In this document: positions 25,022 to 32,460 of the stretch, piece by piece
Numbering within the stretch: position 1 is the stretch's first letter
Layout of the letters: the number at the start of each line of letters is the position of its first letter
DNA from: a virus
Virus record (IMG/VR): IMGVR_UViG_3300028610_000085
Coordinates: 1 to 44,442 of that record
Direction: 5' to 3' (one strand)
DNA length: 44,442 nt
The notes under the pieces: model-generated
Database searches by the model: none
What the model was told of the DNA's origin: nothing
Seen by the model: the letters and a program-made list of their open reading frames with translations, nothing else
Position numbers and translations under genes: made by a program

Positions 25022-25771
25022 ATGAACAATCCACTAATGAATGAAGTATTAGAAACTGCTGCAACTGATAGCAATGACTCTAATCAGTTGCTTGCAACTA
25101 CGCTTAAAGACTTAGGTGAAGTATTAGGCGCTCCTAAAGCTTATGATTCGCAACTCCCTATTGCTGATATTGCAGGAACGCGGATTGTAAAGTGTCTGTA
25201 TCAAGCTGCTAAAGCAACTGGTAAAAAGAAGGCGGAAAATACTTATTACAGGGTTCCAACTAAGCATCTGACAGAAGAGTTGGTAGTTTCGCGTATTGCA
25301 GAATTGTCTCCTTATGTACTTTCGTATCTTCAGGAGCAGGAAGATAAAGAGATAAAAGCTTATCATGCGAAAGGAGGTCAGCAAGTATATACCGAATCAT
25401 TATCTATTGATAAGATTATAGAAGCATTAGAAGCTAGTGAAGCTGGAGCAAGACTTAATAAGGAGAAGATTGAGGCTTGGTTCACGGAATGTTTACAAGA
25501 TTCGCTGGCTGTAGCATTCGCAGCAAGGTTAGGCATTACTGAAAACTCTAGTGAGCAGGAACTAGTTAAGCTGGAGTTAGTTCTTAATGCTTATAAAGCT
25601 AAGTTTGCTAGCCTTGCTGGAGGTAAGACTTATATTAAAGAAGCTGATTGTATTGCTATGATCAGTGTAGTTGTTAAAGCTGAAGCAGAACAGAGCTTGT
25701 TAGGTAAGCGGTTTATTGCAAGACTTGAGAGCATGAAGAAGAAAGAGGATGATTTATTACTTAGCTTGTAA
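25022..25771 (+). CDS. Early protein of unknown function, 249 aa
   Basis: Not recognised. It starts with AAGGA about 9 bases upstream. The protein is acidic and mainly helical, with no Cys pairs, signal peptide or membrane segment. Noticeable segments are KDLGEVLGAPKAYDSQLP near the N-terminus, TRIVKCLYQAAKATGKKK at about residues 58-75, and a charged C-terminus (MKKKEDDLLLSL). It is the second gene of the early operon, and its size and position suggest a regulatory or host-takeover role, which is only inference. Confidence 0.75.
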   Translation: MNNPLMNEVLETAATDSNDSNQLLATTLKDLGEVLGAPKAYDSQLPIADIAGTRIVKCLYQAAKATGKKKAENTYYRVPTKHLTEELVVSRIAELSPYVLSYLQEQEDKEIKAYHAKGGQQVYTESLSIDKIIEALEASEAGARLNKEKIEAWFTECLQDSLAVAFAARLGITENSSEQELVKLELVLNAYKAKFASLAGGKTYIKEADCIAMISVVVKAEAEQSLLGKRFIARLESMKKKEDDLLLSL

Positions 25772-25792
25772 GATTCTAACTAGCTTGTCATT

Positions 25793-25811
25793 GCCGCTTA
25801 ATTGCGGCTTT
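25793..25811 (+). terminator. Weak intrinsic terminator (GCCGC/GCGGC stem)
   Basis: GCCGC (25793-25797) pairs with GCGGC (25804-25808) around the loop TTAATT and is followed by TTTGG. The stem is short and the T-tract brief, so it probably attenuates rather than ends the early transcript. The same loop recurs in the terminators at 26319 and 39137. Confidence 0.55.
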
Positions 25812-25849
25812 GGCAGTGAAACTATATGTTAACTATCGGAGTTACTATT

Positions 25850-26089
25850 ATGTTTGGTGCAACTGAAATATTCCTGATCACTTTTATCGACGCTCCTGAT
25901 TGTACTGGCGCATTTAAGTCTTTGGACGATGTTAAAGAATCGTTACAAGTTACTTATTGCCGTATGCAAGGATTGCTAACTATTGAGCCTTGCAATGTAG
26001 AGCCTGATAAATTCTATGCTTGTAGAGATGGAAATCAGATTGCTATGATAAGTAAAACTTATCTGTATTCTGGTCCTTGTCATTTGTAA
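25850..26089 (+). CDS. Hypothetical early protein, 79 aa
   Basis: The frame is open from 25826, but the ATG at 25850 has a GGAG site 8 bases upstream and the earlier ATG has none, so I use 25850. The protein has a hydrophobic strand near the N-terminus (EIFLITFID), then a mixed region containing three Cys (TYCRM, EPCNV, YACRD). A final Cys is near the end (GPCHL). Not recognised; disulphide- or metal-binding is possible. Confidence 0.6.
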   Translation: MFGATEIFLITFIDAPDCTGAFKSLDDVKESLQVTYCRMQGLLTIEPCNVEPDKFYACRDGNQIAMISKTYLYSGPCHL

Positions 26090-26111
26090 ACTAATATAAG
26101 GAAACTATCTA

Positions 26112-26291
26112 ATGCCAGCAACTAAAGCAAATACTGTTAATACTTCTAATGCTGATAATAATATCTCGCTTGTAACATTAGTTAAGTCGCAAGATGTTTG
26201 GAAACTTAACATTAACGGATCTGAAATAACTAGTGCAGAGTTTAAAGTTATAGTTAGATTTCTAGCAAGTCTCCAGCAAGTAAAGAACTAA
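26112..26291 (+). CDS. Hypothetical early protein, 59 aa
   Basis: AAGGA lies 8 bases before the ATG. The N-terminal ~18 residues are Asn/Thr/Ala-rich and probably disordered. The rest has alternating strands and a helix (SAEFKVIVRFLASLQQ) that resembles small DNA-contacting or dimerising phage proteins, but no family was recognised. It is the last gene before the terminator at 26319 and the large noncoding gap. Confidence 0.55.
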   Translation: MPATKANTVNTSNADNNISLVTLVKSQDVWKLNINGSEITSAEFKVIVRFLASLQQVKN

Positions 26292-26318
26292 CAGCATCTA
26301 ATCTAAAGTACTAATCCT

Positions 26319-26342
26319 AAAGCCTCTTAACTGAGGCTTTTT
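26319..26342 (+). terminator. Intrinsic terminator ending the first early transcript
   Basis: AAAGCCTC (26319-26326) and GAGGCTTT (26333-26340) form an 8-bp stem with loop TTAACT, followed by more T. It lies 27 bases after the stop of the 59-aa gene. It separates the first early segment from the noncoding region and the second early promoter. Confidence 0.85.
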
Positions 26343-26373
26343 AGTAAGTAAGATCTAACTACTAAAAAACCAT

Positions 26374-26418
26374 TCTGGCACGAAATGCCATTTGCTGACA
26401 GAATGCCAATCTGCCAGA
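26374..26418 (-). repeat. TGGCA-box array 1 (left arm, minus orientation)
   Basis: On the minus strand four boxes occur: TGGCA at 26416-26412, 26408-26404 and 26390-26386, and inverted TGCCA at 26380-26376. Their spacing is 8, 18 and 10 bases. The last two form the inverted repeat TGGCA-N5-TGCCA. The array matches the right arm at 26731-26777 in 36 of 47 positions, in opposite orientation, with identical box spacing. On this arm the promoter elements are degenerate (TTTTTT and CATTCT), so it probably serves as a binding array rather than a promoter. Confidence 0.8.
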
Positions 26419-26465
26419 GGAAAAAAACCCGTATCTGTGTGTATATCGGTGTGTTTGTGCATGGT

Positions 26466-26542
26466 CTGTATCTAACTACTATGTAACTATGTGTTAGCTG
26501 TAACTATGTATCTAACTATCTGTATCTAGTATCTATCTATAT
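26466..26542. repeat. AT-rich cluster of short direct repeats
   Basis: ACTATGT occurs at 26478, 26486 and 26503, and TATCTA at 26469, 26509, 26523, 26530 and 26534, within 77 bases of otherwise simple AT-rich sequence. There is no reading frame. Such a helically unstable, repeat-rich stretch between two protein-binding arrays resembles an origin unwinding element. This is inference. Confidence 0.5.
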
Positions 26543-26582
26543 AAGTATGTAAGTATATGTATTATTTAATTAATCAAAAACA

Positions 26583-26717
26583 ATATACCCCTATATACTA
26601 CCCCTCAATCCGATAGACACATTAGTAGTCCCTAAGCCCTATATAGAGGGTTATAGCTAACTACTAGCATATAGATAGCTTAGATAGGGATAGAGACAGT
26701 GTATCATAGGGGTATAT
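26583..26717. repeat. Inner 12-bp inverted repeat of the noncoding region
   Basis: ATATACCCCTAT at 26583-26594 is repeated inverted as ATAGGGGTATAT at 26706-26717, nested inside the TGGCA arrays. The right copy overlaps the palindrome GGTATATACC (26711-26720) directly upstream of the promoter -35. The 111 bases between contain no gene. Confidence 0.65.
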
Positions 26718-26722
26718 ACCGG

Positions 26723-26750
26723 TTGACATGCTCTGGCATTATGGCATACT
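26723..26750 (+). promoter_or_regulatory. Second early promoter, overlapped by TGGCA boxes
   Basis: A perfect TTGACA (26723-26728) is followed after 16 bases by CATACT (26745-26750), four of six matches to TATAAT. The start point would be near 26757, about 100 bases before the gene at 26859. Two TGGCAT boxes lie in the spacer and the TGGCA-N5-TGCCA element covers the start point, so a bound protein would block it. It most likely drives the 26859-32297 gene set. Confidence 0.7.
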
Positions 26751-26774
26751 GTCAGGATATGGCACCGAATGCCA
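26734..26774 (+). repeat. TGGCA-box array 2 (right arm, on the promoter)
   Basis: Boxes TGGCA at 26734, 26742 and 26760 and inverted TGCCA at 26770 repeat the 8-18-10 spacing of the left array. The core TGGCACCGAATGCCA differs from the left copy TGGCACGAAATGCCA at two of 15 positions. Conservation of both the boxes and their spacing argues for a bound protein. A further single TGCCA occurs at 26805. Confidence 0.8.
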
Positions 26775-26858
26775 GAACCGGTTTCGAGTAGTAAGCAAGA
26801 ACCATGCCAATACGCATGTAAGATAACAATTAAATTCATATAACATAGGATACACAGT

Positions 26859-27092
26859 ATGACTTATATATTTGTAGAGGTAGACTATAACGGAGTAACA
26901 GAGTACGCAACTAGCGATACTCCCTTACAAGGAGCTGAGTTAGATACAGTAGAGAATATACTAATAGCTTGTATAGATGTTAGTGACTACTCTATATTCT
27001 CTACTACTTACTATGGTACAGCTACTAGAAAGGTAGAGTATGAGTTTATTCTACAAGGGTTTATCTCAGGCTTAATTCACAGCAGTAAATAA
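26859..27092 (+). CDS. Hypothetical early protein, 77 aa
   Basis: It is the first gene after the second early promoter, with AGGA about 10 bases upstream of the ATG. It is acidic with beta-like N-terminal half (YIFVEVDYNGVTEYATSD) and aromatic-rich centre. A hydrophobic C-terminal helix (FILQGFISGLIHS) could pack in a dimer or touch a membrane. Not recognised. Being first behind a regulated promoter, it could be a regulator, but no DNA-binding motif is visible. Confidence 0.65.
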   Translation: MTYIFVEVDYNGVTEYATSDTPLQGAELDTVENILIACIDVSDYSIFSTTYYGTATRKVEYEFILQGFISGLIHSSK

Positions 27093-27108
27093 TTAAGGAT
27101 TACATATC

Positions 27109-27534
27109 ATGTCCAGTAAGTATACAGGTAAGAACTTCCCGTCTCTATCCGCATCTAAAGCGCGCAGAGCTACAGCAGTTAAAGCTAAGCTAGAGCAGAC
27201 TGCTAGCAATGCATTAAATCTATTAGAAGGAGAAGCAGCTATGGCATATCCAGCCACCAACAACGAGCCGCTAACATTAGAAGATTTTAAACATGCTTAT
27301 GTTTTTATAATCTCTACTCAAGGCGGATTAACTCCTAAGCAGATGGATACATTCTTAGACTCTTATTACTCACATATCAGAACTGACTGTATGAAGTATA
27401 TACTAGCAGTAACTAACCCTGATACTTATGTTCCTGAGCCTGCCGATCAAGCTGAAGTAGAGAGCGATGCAATTAAGCGAGTAGATGCTTATCTAGCAGG
27501 TAAAGGAGAGCATCTAAAGGAGCAAGCGAAATGA
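27109..27534 (+). CDS. Hypothetical early protein, 141 aa
   Basis: AAGGA precedes the ATG by about 8 bases. The N-terminal ~45 residues are basic and helical (SASKARRATAVKAKLEQTAS). The middle segment PLTLEDFKHAYVFIISTQGG and the helix DTFLDSYYSHIRTDCMKYIL look like a compact helical domain. It overlaps the next gene by 4 bases (ATGA), so they are translationally coupled. Not recognised. Confidence 0.65.
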   Translation: MSSKYTGKNFPSLSASKARRATAVKAKLEQTASNALNLLEGEAAMAYPATNNEPLTLEDFKHAYVFIISTQGGLTPKQMDTFLDSYYSHIRTDCMKYILAVTNPDTYVPEPADQAEVESDAIKRVDAYLAGKGEHLKEQAK

Positions 27535-27836
27535 TAGGTATCACTAAGCAAGGCAGTAACCCTACTAAACCGCTAACAGGGGCTATAATCTTATCTGTAA
27601 GGGCACCTAGAAAGGTAAGATCTTTTATGGGAGGTAAACATCCAGCTATAACAGCCGGTAAAGTATATAAAGTACATAAGTGCTACGTATCTGAGTGTAG
27701 TGTTCGTGACCCTGCCGCTGCTTGTTATATTATAGACGATACAAAGCAGCAGTATTACTTCTTGATAGGTAGCCATAAACCTGCCTATCAAGAAGGCTTT
27801 ACCATAGTTACATTTAAACAGGAGTCTAAACTATAA
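27531..27836 (+). CDS. Small beta-rich protein, 101 aa, paralogue of 28038-28319
   Basis: It contains IILSVRAPRKV, then AGKVYKVHKCYV, ACYIIDDT and GFTIVTFKQESK. The same sequence of elements occurs in the gene at 28038, which has ILSIRMPRV, EGKVYKVTDCSV, LCDIIDDT and ATIVTVETK. The two are clearly related by duplication. The fold looks like a small SH3- or KOW-like barrel, but no family was recognised. It overlaps its neighbours at both ends. Confidence 0.65.
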   Translation: MIGITKQGSNPTKPLTGAIILSVRAPRKVRSFMGGKHPAITAGKVYKVHKCYVSECSVRDPAAACYIIDDTKQQYYFLIGSHKPAYQEGFTIVTFKQESKL

Positions 27837-28036
27837 TGACTCAAATCTCCTTATCTGGTAAGCCAGCAGAAGTAATATTAGCTGCTGCTATGCTTACCAT
27901 TGTAGAGTTTACTAAAAACTTACCAGAATCAGAGCGAGTAGAGCTATGGAGTCTGCTAGCTACAGGTTACTGTCCGGCTTGTGGGTCTAAGTATCTACCA
28001 TGTACTGATTGTAACCCACCTAAAGGAGTAAACTAA
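27836..28036 (+). CDS. Small protein with C-terminal zinc ribbon-like motif, 66 aa
   Basis: The ATG overlaps the upstream stop (TAATG) and follows AGGAG about 12 bases upstream. The N-terminal ~40 residues form helices (EVILAAAMLTIVEFTKNLP). The C-terminus contains CPACGSKYLPCTDC, a Cys-x2-Cys...Cys-x2-Cys arrangement expected to bind zinc. It lies exactly between two paralogous genes. A DNA- or RNA-binding adaptor is possible. Confidence 0.65.
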   Translation: MTQISLSGKPAEVILAAAMLTIVEFTKNLPESERVELWSLLATGYCPACGSKYLPCTDCNPPKGVN

Positions 28037-28037
28037 T

Positions 28038-28319
28038 ATGAATCCTACTAAAGCACCCATTAATACTAAGATTTTATCTATCCGTATGCCTCGTGTGTTT
28101 GGGCATCCTTGTAACTATCTAACAGAAGGCAAAGTATATAAAGTTACTGACTGCTCTGTAGCTCGTGACGCTAGCGACTATGCACTATGCGATATTATTG
28201 ACGATACAGGAACCTCTGTTAATGTAACAGTAGGGCGCTCTTGCTATGTAGTAAGTAGTCATATAGGTAACAGTGCTACTATAGTAACTGTAGAGACTAA
28301 AGATAAGGAGTCTAAGTAA
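28038..28319 (+). CDS. Small beta-rich protein, 93 aa, paralogue of 27531-27836
   Basis: It shares with the gene two positions upstream the order NPTK...ILSxRxPR...GKVYKVxxC...CxIIDDT...TIVT...ESK. Identity is moderate, so the duplication is not recent. It ends one base into the next start (TAATG). Function unknown. Confidence 0.65.
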   Translation: MNPTKAPINTKILSIRMPRVFGHPCNYLTEGKVYKVTDCSVARDASDYALCDIIDDTGTSVNVTVGRSCYVVSSHIGNSATIVTVETKDKESK

Positions 28320-28780
28320 TGGTTACTAACCGCGCTAAACCAGCACAGAAGTTTCGCCCTGTATTAACAGCAGCTCAGATAGAGCATATCTTATATTTAG
28401 CTAAAACTGAGCAGCCTAGTATAACTGCTGCATCTATGTCTCTTATCTCCACTCTCTCTCCTTTTCAGGCTAAGATAGCTAACGCCGGTATACAGCCAGC
28501 TTATACTATGGCGCCAGTAAAACCTAAGGCAGCTAGTATAGAAGGGCTAGGCGGAGACCCTTTTGTTAATACTAAACTTATGGGACAGTCTAAGGAGATG
28601 TACTGGGCTGACTGCTATAACAAGTTTAGCGATAACCCAGCCCTTTGTAACTTAGATGAAATTGCAGCAGCTAAAGAACATATGTATCTTAATGATCTTA
28701 TGTCTCCGGCAGAGCTAGCTGAGTTTGAAACTAGCACTAATGACTATGATAAGACTGACAGTCAAGGTAATTTATTATGA
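28319..28780 (+). CDS. Hypothetical early protein, 153 aa
   Basis: Its start overlaps the previous stop, and GGAG lies about 8 bases upstream. The first ~85 residues are basic, with helices (TAAQIEHILYLAKTEQPS). The C-terminal half is acidic and helical (SKEMYWADCYNKFSDNPA, then an Asp/Glu-rich tail). No recognised domain. It overlaps the next gene by 4 bases. Confidence 0.65.
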   Translation: MVTNRAKPAQKFRPVLTAAQIEHILYLAKTEQPSITAASMSLISTLSPFQAKIANAGIQPAYTMAPVKPKAASIEGLGGDPFVNTKLMGQSKEMYWADCYNKFSDNPALCNLDEIAAAKEHMYLNDLMSPAELAEFETSTNDYDKTDSQGNLL

Positions 28781-29145
28781 GTAACAATACTAATTTAGCT
28801 ATTAACTTACCTATCTCTACTTCTTTAAAGGATAAGATAGTAGAGATTAAAGATTTAACCTCTCCAGGAGTATCAGAGTTACACGTACACGCTACTCACA
28901 GAGCTAGAGTAGTCTTTACTAATGGGTATGCTCTATCTATTATAAGAGGCGAATACACTCATGGAGGAGATGAAGGACTATATGAGATAGCTCCTATGGG
29001 TTTAAACGGTCACTTAGACGGCAATCTCTTAGATGAAGAGGATCAAGGAGATGATGTATTAGGCTGGTGTGATGAAGCTAAAGTTAACTACTATATAACT
29101 AAACTAGCTAACTTACCTAAGCAGGAGACATCTAATAATGGCTAA
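28777..29145 (+). CDS. Phage conserved-type hypothetical protein, 122 aa
   Basis: The central stretch ARVVFTNGYALSIIRGEYTH followed by GGDEGLYEIAPMG resembles a small phage protein family seen near replication genes, but I know no function for it. The C-terminal ~35 residues are acidic, then WCDEAKVNYYITKL. It overlaps both neighbours by 4-8 bases, consistent with one long operon. Confidence 0.65.
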   Translation: MSNNTNLAINLPISTSLKDKIVEIKDLTSPGVSELHVHATHRARVVFTNGYALSIIRGEYTHGGDEGLYEIAPMGLNGHLDGNLLDEEDQGDDVLGWCDEAKVNYYITKLANLPKQETSNNG

Positions 29146-30250
29146 TATAACCTGTGCAATATCAGGTATAAGGTTCTCCTGTTCTGGCTTAGATTCTATA
29201 TCTATACCTCATACAGCAGGTTACTTTCATCCTGTATTTGCTTTAGAACATAAAGAACTACATTCCTTATATAGTTCTCACTGTCGCGGTAAGCTTACAG
29301 CTAAGGACTCCTATCTCTTATTTATGGCTCTGGTACATTCCTCTGGTCACATAGACTGGAAGCACCCAGCCACCATAGATCCTAACTCACCTAAAACAAT
29401 CTCCCTTATAGAAAACAATCTATCACAGATGTTATCTATCCTTTCCCAAACAGATGCTATCCGCCACCCATCATTCCAACAACCTAAGTTTAAAGTAACC
29501 TATGAAAACTGTCATCTAATCCAGATACCTAATTGGATAGAAGCTTGGCAGGATAATATAGATGACTTTAAGTATGGGCGAGCAGATCTTAAGCAGCAAC
29601 AAGATTTGCAAGAGGTAGAGAATTCTCTATCTAAGCTTATTCTCTCTGGCGACTCTCCTGAACGCTATGCTCATGTTATAGCTAACTGGGCTAGTCAAGC
29701 AGCAGAGTTTCCAGCAGATAAGGATGAACTCTATCAGAAAACTATTCGCTCCTGCTTTAACATTACTAAGATGTTTAATACTCCGCTAGCATTGCTAAAA
29801 GAGATTAAAGATTACTGTGAATGTAATATAGAGGCAGGATCTATTCACTTTCATTCCTTATCCGCTGTGCTTAAAGAAGGCATAAGCAGAAACCTAGATT
29901 ACCTAGGAGGATCTAGCTTAGCTCTAGGGTATACTCTTCTTCCAAGCGAGGATATGTCTCCTGCCTGTAAGAAAGCAGAACTAAAGAATCAAGCTGAGGT
30001 TGCAGCATTGGCAGCTAAAGCGCCAGAAACTAAGCCAGTAAGAGCTGACTATGCTACTAGCTTAGACTTCTTAAAAGCAGAGCTAGCTTATAGAGTAGCA
30101 TTGAATGCAAGTAAACAGGCGGCTAAAGTAGAAGCTAAAATTAAAGCAGATGATAAGTCAGCTAACTGGACTGTTAATGTACCTGATGTTAAACCTACTA
30201 CTTTAGAAGAGCTTGACTTAGATAATTTAAAATCAGAGGATAACTTATAA
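29138..30250 (+). CDS. Hypothetical protein upstream of the helicase, 370 aa
   Basis: Not recognised. The N-terminus carries ITCAISGIRFSC, with a Cys pair separated by nine residues, followed by HTAGYFHPVFAL, so a small metal-binding or structural head is possible. Residues ~60-280 are mostly helical. The C-terminal ~80 residues are Lys/Ala-rich and then acidic and probably disordered. The start overlaps the upstream gene, and the stop overlaps the next ATG (TAATG). Position directly before a small gene and the helicase suggests a replication accessory, by context only. Confidence 0.65.
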   Translation: MANITCAISGIRFSCSGLDSISIPHTAGYFHPVFALEHKELHSLYSSHCRGKLTAKDSYLLFMALVHSSGHIDWKHPATIDPNSPKTISLIENNLSQMLSILSQTDAIRHPSFQQPKFKVTYENCHLIQIPNWIEAWQDNIDDFKYGRADLKQQQDLQEVENSLSKLILSGDSPERYAHVIANWASQAAEFPADKDELYQKTIRSCFNITKMFNTPLALLKEIKDYCECNIEAGSIHFHSLSAVLKEGISRNLDYLGGSSLALGYTLLPSEDMSPACKKAELKNQAEVAALAAKAPETKPVRADYATSLDFLKAELAYRVALNASKQAAKVEAKIKADDKSANWTVNVPDVKPTTLEELDLDNLKSEDNL

Positions 30251-30456
30251 TGAAAGTATTAATTAAACTAACGCATAACGGCGAGTACTATGTAGAACCT
30301 AACAAAGGAACTACCTCTAAGAGAGATGAGGCTCATATATATGACTGCGCTAACGATGTAGATGCGGCTTTTGTACAGTCAGCACTACGCAACGACTGTA
30401 AGGATCTTCGCTTAGTACTAGTAGAGCCTTTCGCAGCTACTTGGGAGGACTGCTAA
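30250..30456 (+). CDS. Hypothetical protein, 68 aa, before the helicase
   Basis: It begins and ends in TAATG overlaps with its neighbours, so it is translationally coupled to both. The N-terminal half has beta-like pattern (KVLIKLTHNGEYYVEP) and the C-terminal half LRNDCKDLRLVLVEPF. Not recognised. Its tight coupling to the helicase suggests a partner or regulator, which is only an inference. Confidence 0.6.
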   Translation: MKVLIKLTHNGEYYVEPNKGTTSKRDEAHIYDCANDVDAAFVQSALRNDCKDLRLVLVEPFAATWEDC

Positions 30457-32297
30457 TGTCACCTAAAATAAACATGGCTGCACTATTAGCAGCAGCAAGA
30501 GCTAAGGATAATAAGGAAGTAATAGATACTATTAACTCTGCTACTCCCCCTATGACTCATAGCCCTAAACCAGCATTAAGACCAATAACTAAACCCATCC
30601 CTAAACTAGATCTGTCAGCATTACGAGCTAAGCTAGCATTGGCAGCAAGCAATGAATCTAAGAAGGTTACAGCTGCTGGCCATGCTGATGGCAGCTTACC
30701 TGTAGATGAAGAGATAATAGCTAGCATAGAGGTAGTAAGCGAAGCGCCTACAACCACTGGTATGCATGGCGAGGCTATTACTTATAACTCACAGCAGGCA
30801 GAGTTTATCTCCCTTATATCTTCCGGCGAGTCTTGTGTACTTATTGGTGCCGCTGGTACAGGTAAGACTACTTGCTCTCAGGGAGGTATAGCAGCACTTA
30901 TAGCTACTGGTAAGGTGCAGCCGTTAGCTATAGAAGGACATAAGCATCTCTTACAGGGAGGTCCAGGTATAATCATTATCTCCTATACCCGCCGAGCGGT
31001 AAATAACATCCGCAAAGTACAGTCTACTGATATGCAGGGTAACTGTATTACTTCCCATAAGCTGTTAGAATATCAGCCAGAGTACTATGAGATAAGCGAT
31101 CCTGAAACAGGAGAGACTAAGAAGACTATGCGGTTTGAACCTACCCGCCATGCCTCTAATCCTTTACCTGCTAGTATAGGAACAATAATAGTAGAAGAAG
31201 CTTCTATGCTATCAGTAGAACTAACCTCTGAAATAGTCGCAGCTCTACAACATGAAATGCAGTGGGTATTTATAGGAGACATACAGCAGCTACCTCCTGT
31301 ATTCGGCTCCGCTATCTTAGGCTTTAAAATGATAGAGCTGCCTGTAGTAGAGCTTATACAGGTATATAGGCAGGCATTAGAGTCTCCTATCATTCGCTTA
31401 GCGCACCGGATTCTCTCAGGTAAGCCTATCCCAGGTAAAGAGTATCCTGAATGGAAAGAAGAAGGTAAACTAACCATTCATCCTTGGAAGAAGAAACTGC
31501 ATGCAGACCACGCTGCTCTTACCTTAGCTGCATTCTTTAAAGCTGCTATAGATAGCGGAGTCTATGACACAGAAGAGGATATGATACTTATACCTTATAA
31601 TAAAGCTTGTGGCACTATAGAAATTAATAATCATATAGCTAATCACTTAGCACGTAAGCGAGGTGTTATGACTTATGAAGTGGTAGCAGGCTTTAATAAG
31701 TGTTACTTTTCTACAGGAGATAAGATCTTATATGACAGAGAGGATGCTGAGATCATTGATATACAGACTAATCCTAGCTACAGTGGCGGTAAGTTTCAGC
31801 CAGCTAGTAAGAACTTAGATTATTGGGGACATAATCCTAAGATAGCAGAGGAGTCAGGGCAGAACTCTTATAATGATTATAGCGCTGATGCTGATGTAGA
31901 CTTCTTACTTGATCAGGTAGCTGCTAGCGATGAGCGTGTTACTCAAGCTAGCCATAAGCTAGTAATAAGGTTAGTAGACAGTGCAGCAGAAGTTACTGTT
32001 AACAAGGCGTCTGAAGTTAACTCCCTTCTCCATGCTTATGCACTTACTGTACATAAGAGTCAGGGGTCTGAATGGAGAAAAGTATTCTTCTGCTTACATC
32101 AATCACATGCAACTATGCTGCAAAGGGAGTTACTTTACACAGGAGTAACAAGAGCTAGAGAAGAACTGTATGTAATCTGTGAACCGGAAAGCTTTACTAA
32201 AGGAATAGTAAGTCAGCGGATCAAAGGAGACACATTAGCTGAGAAGGCTGAGTTCTTTAAAGGTAAAGTATTAGCTAATAAAAGAGTAGGAGGATAA
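30456..32297 (+). CDS. SF1 ATP-dependent DNA helicase, RecD/Dda-like, 613 aa
   Basis: I use the ATG at 30456: GGGAGGA lies 6 bases upstream and it overlaps the previous stop, while the TTG at 30441 is less likely. The motifs are Walker A IGAAGTGKTT (about residues 129-138), Walker B IIVEEASML (about 244), motif III FIGDIQQLPPV (about 271-281), motif V ALTVHKSQGSEW (about 530), and motif VI YTGVTRAREE (about 560). These place it in superfamily 1B with RecD2/Dda/Pif1-type helicases, which unwind DNA 5' to 3'. The first ~110 residues are an extra Ala/Lys-rich region holding two copies of a short LRAK-type motif. It is likely a replication or recombination helicase. Confidence 0.85.
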   Translation: MSPKINMAALLAAARAKDNKEVIDTINSATPPMTHSPKPALRPITKPIPKLDLSALRAKLALAASNESKKVTAAGHADGSLPVDEEIIASIEVVSEAPTTTGMHGEAITYNSQQAEFISLISSGESCVLIGAAGTGKTTCSQGGIAALIATGKVQPLAIEGHKHLLQGGPGIIIISYTRRAVNNIRKVQSTDMQGNCITSHKLLEYQPEYYEISDPETGETKKTMRFEPTRHASNPLPASIGTIIVEEASMLSVELTSEIVAALQHEMQWVFIGDIQQLPPVFGSAILGFKMIELPVVELIQVYRQALESPIIRLAHRILSGKPIPGKEYPEWKEEGKLTIHPWKKKLHADHAALTLAAFFKAAIDSGVYDTEEDMILIPYNKACGTIEINNHIANHLARKRGVMTYEVVAGFNKCYFSTGDKILYDREDAEIIDIQTNPSYSGGKFQPASKNLDYWGHNPKIAEESGQNSYNDYSADADVDFLLDQVAASDERVTQASHKLVIRLVDSAAEVTVNKASEVNSLLHAYALTVHKSQGSEWRKVFFCLHQSHATMLQRELLYTGVTRAREELYVICEPESFTKGIVSQRIKGDTLAEKAEFFKGKVLANKRVGG

Positions 32298-32301
32298 TAC
32301 T

Positions 32302-32442
32302 ATGAATAATAACAAACGTCTATCAGATGATCTGTCTCCGCCACTAACCGAGGATCAGAAAGATAGTAAAGTATGCTTACTAACTTGCTTAGCATTTGCT
32401 TGCTTAGTAATAGGTACAGCAGTCTGGTTATTTAATTTATAA
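32302..32442 (+). CDS. Small single-pass membrane protein, 46 aa
   Basis: A GGAGGA lies 8 bases before the ATG, and the frame is open for 46 codons. The first ~24 residues are polar (NNNKRLSDDLSPPLTEDQK). Residues ~25-46 are one hydrophobic segment (CLLTCLAFACLVIGTAVWLF) that should cross the membrane. Cys-rich in the membrane part. Unknown role; early small membrane proteins can act in superinfection exclusion or host takeover, but this is speculation. Confidence 0.6.
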   Translation: MNNNKRLSDDLSPPLTEDQKDSKVCLLTCLAFACLVIGTAVWLFNL

Positions 32443-32460
32443 ACTATAAGGAATAATCTT

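Noticed and set aside
26374-26396. Possible sigma54 promoter (TGGCACG with downstream TTGC)
   Set aside because: The distance between GG and GC is 15 bases (or 8 with the nearer GC), not the required 10. The element is explained by the TGGCA box array.
26657-26839. 60-codon minus-strand frame across the second early promoter
   Set aside because: No ribosome site, low-complexity hydrophobic product, and it overlaps the operator/promoter signals.
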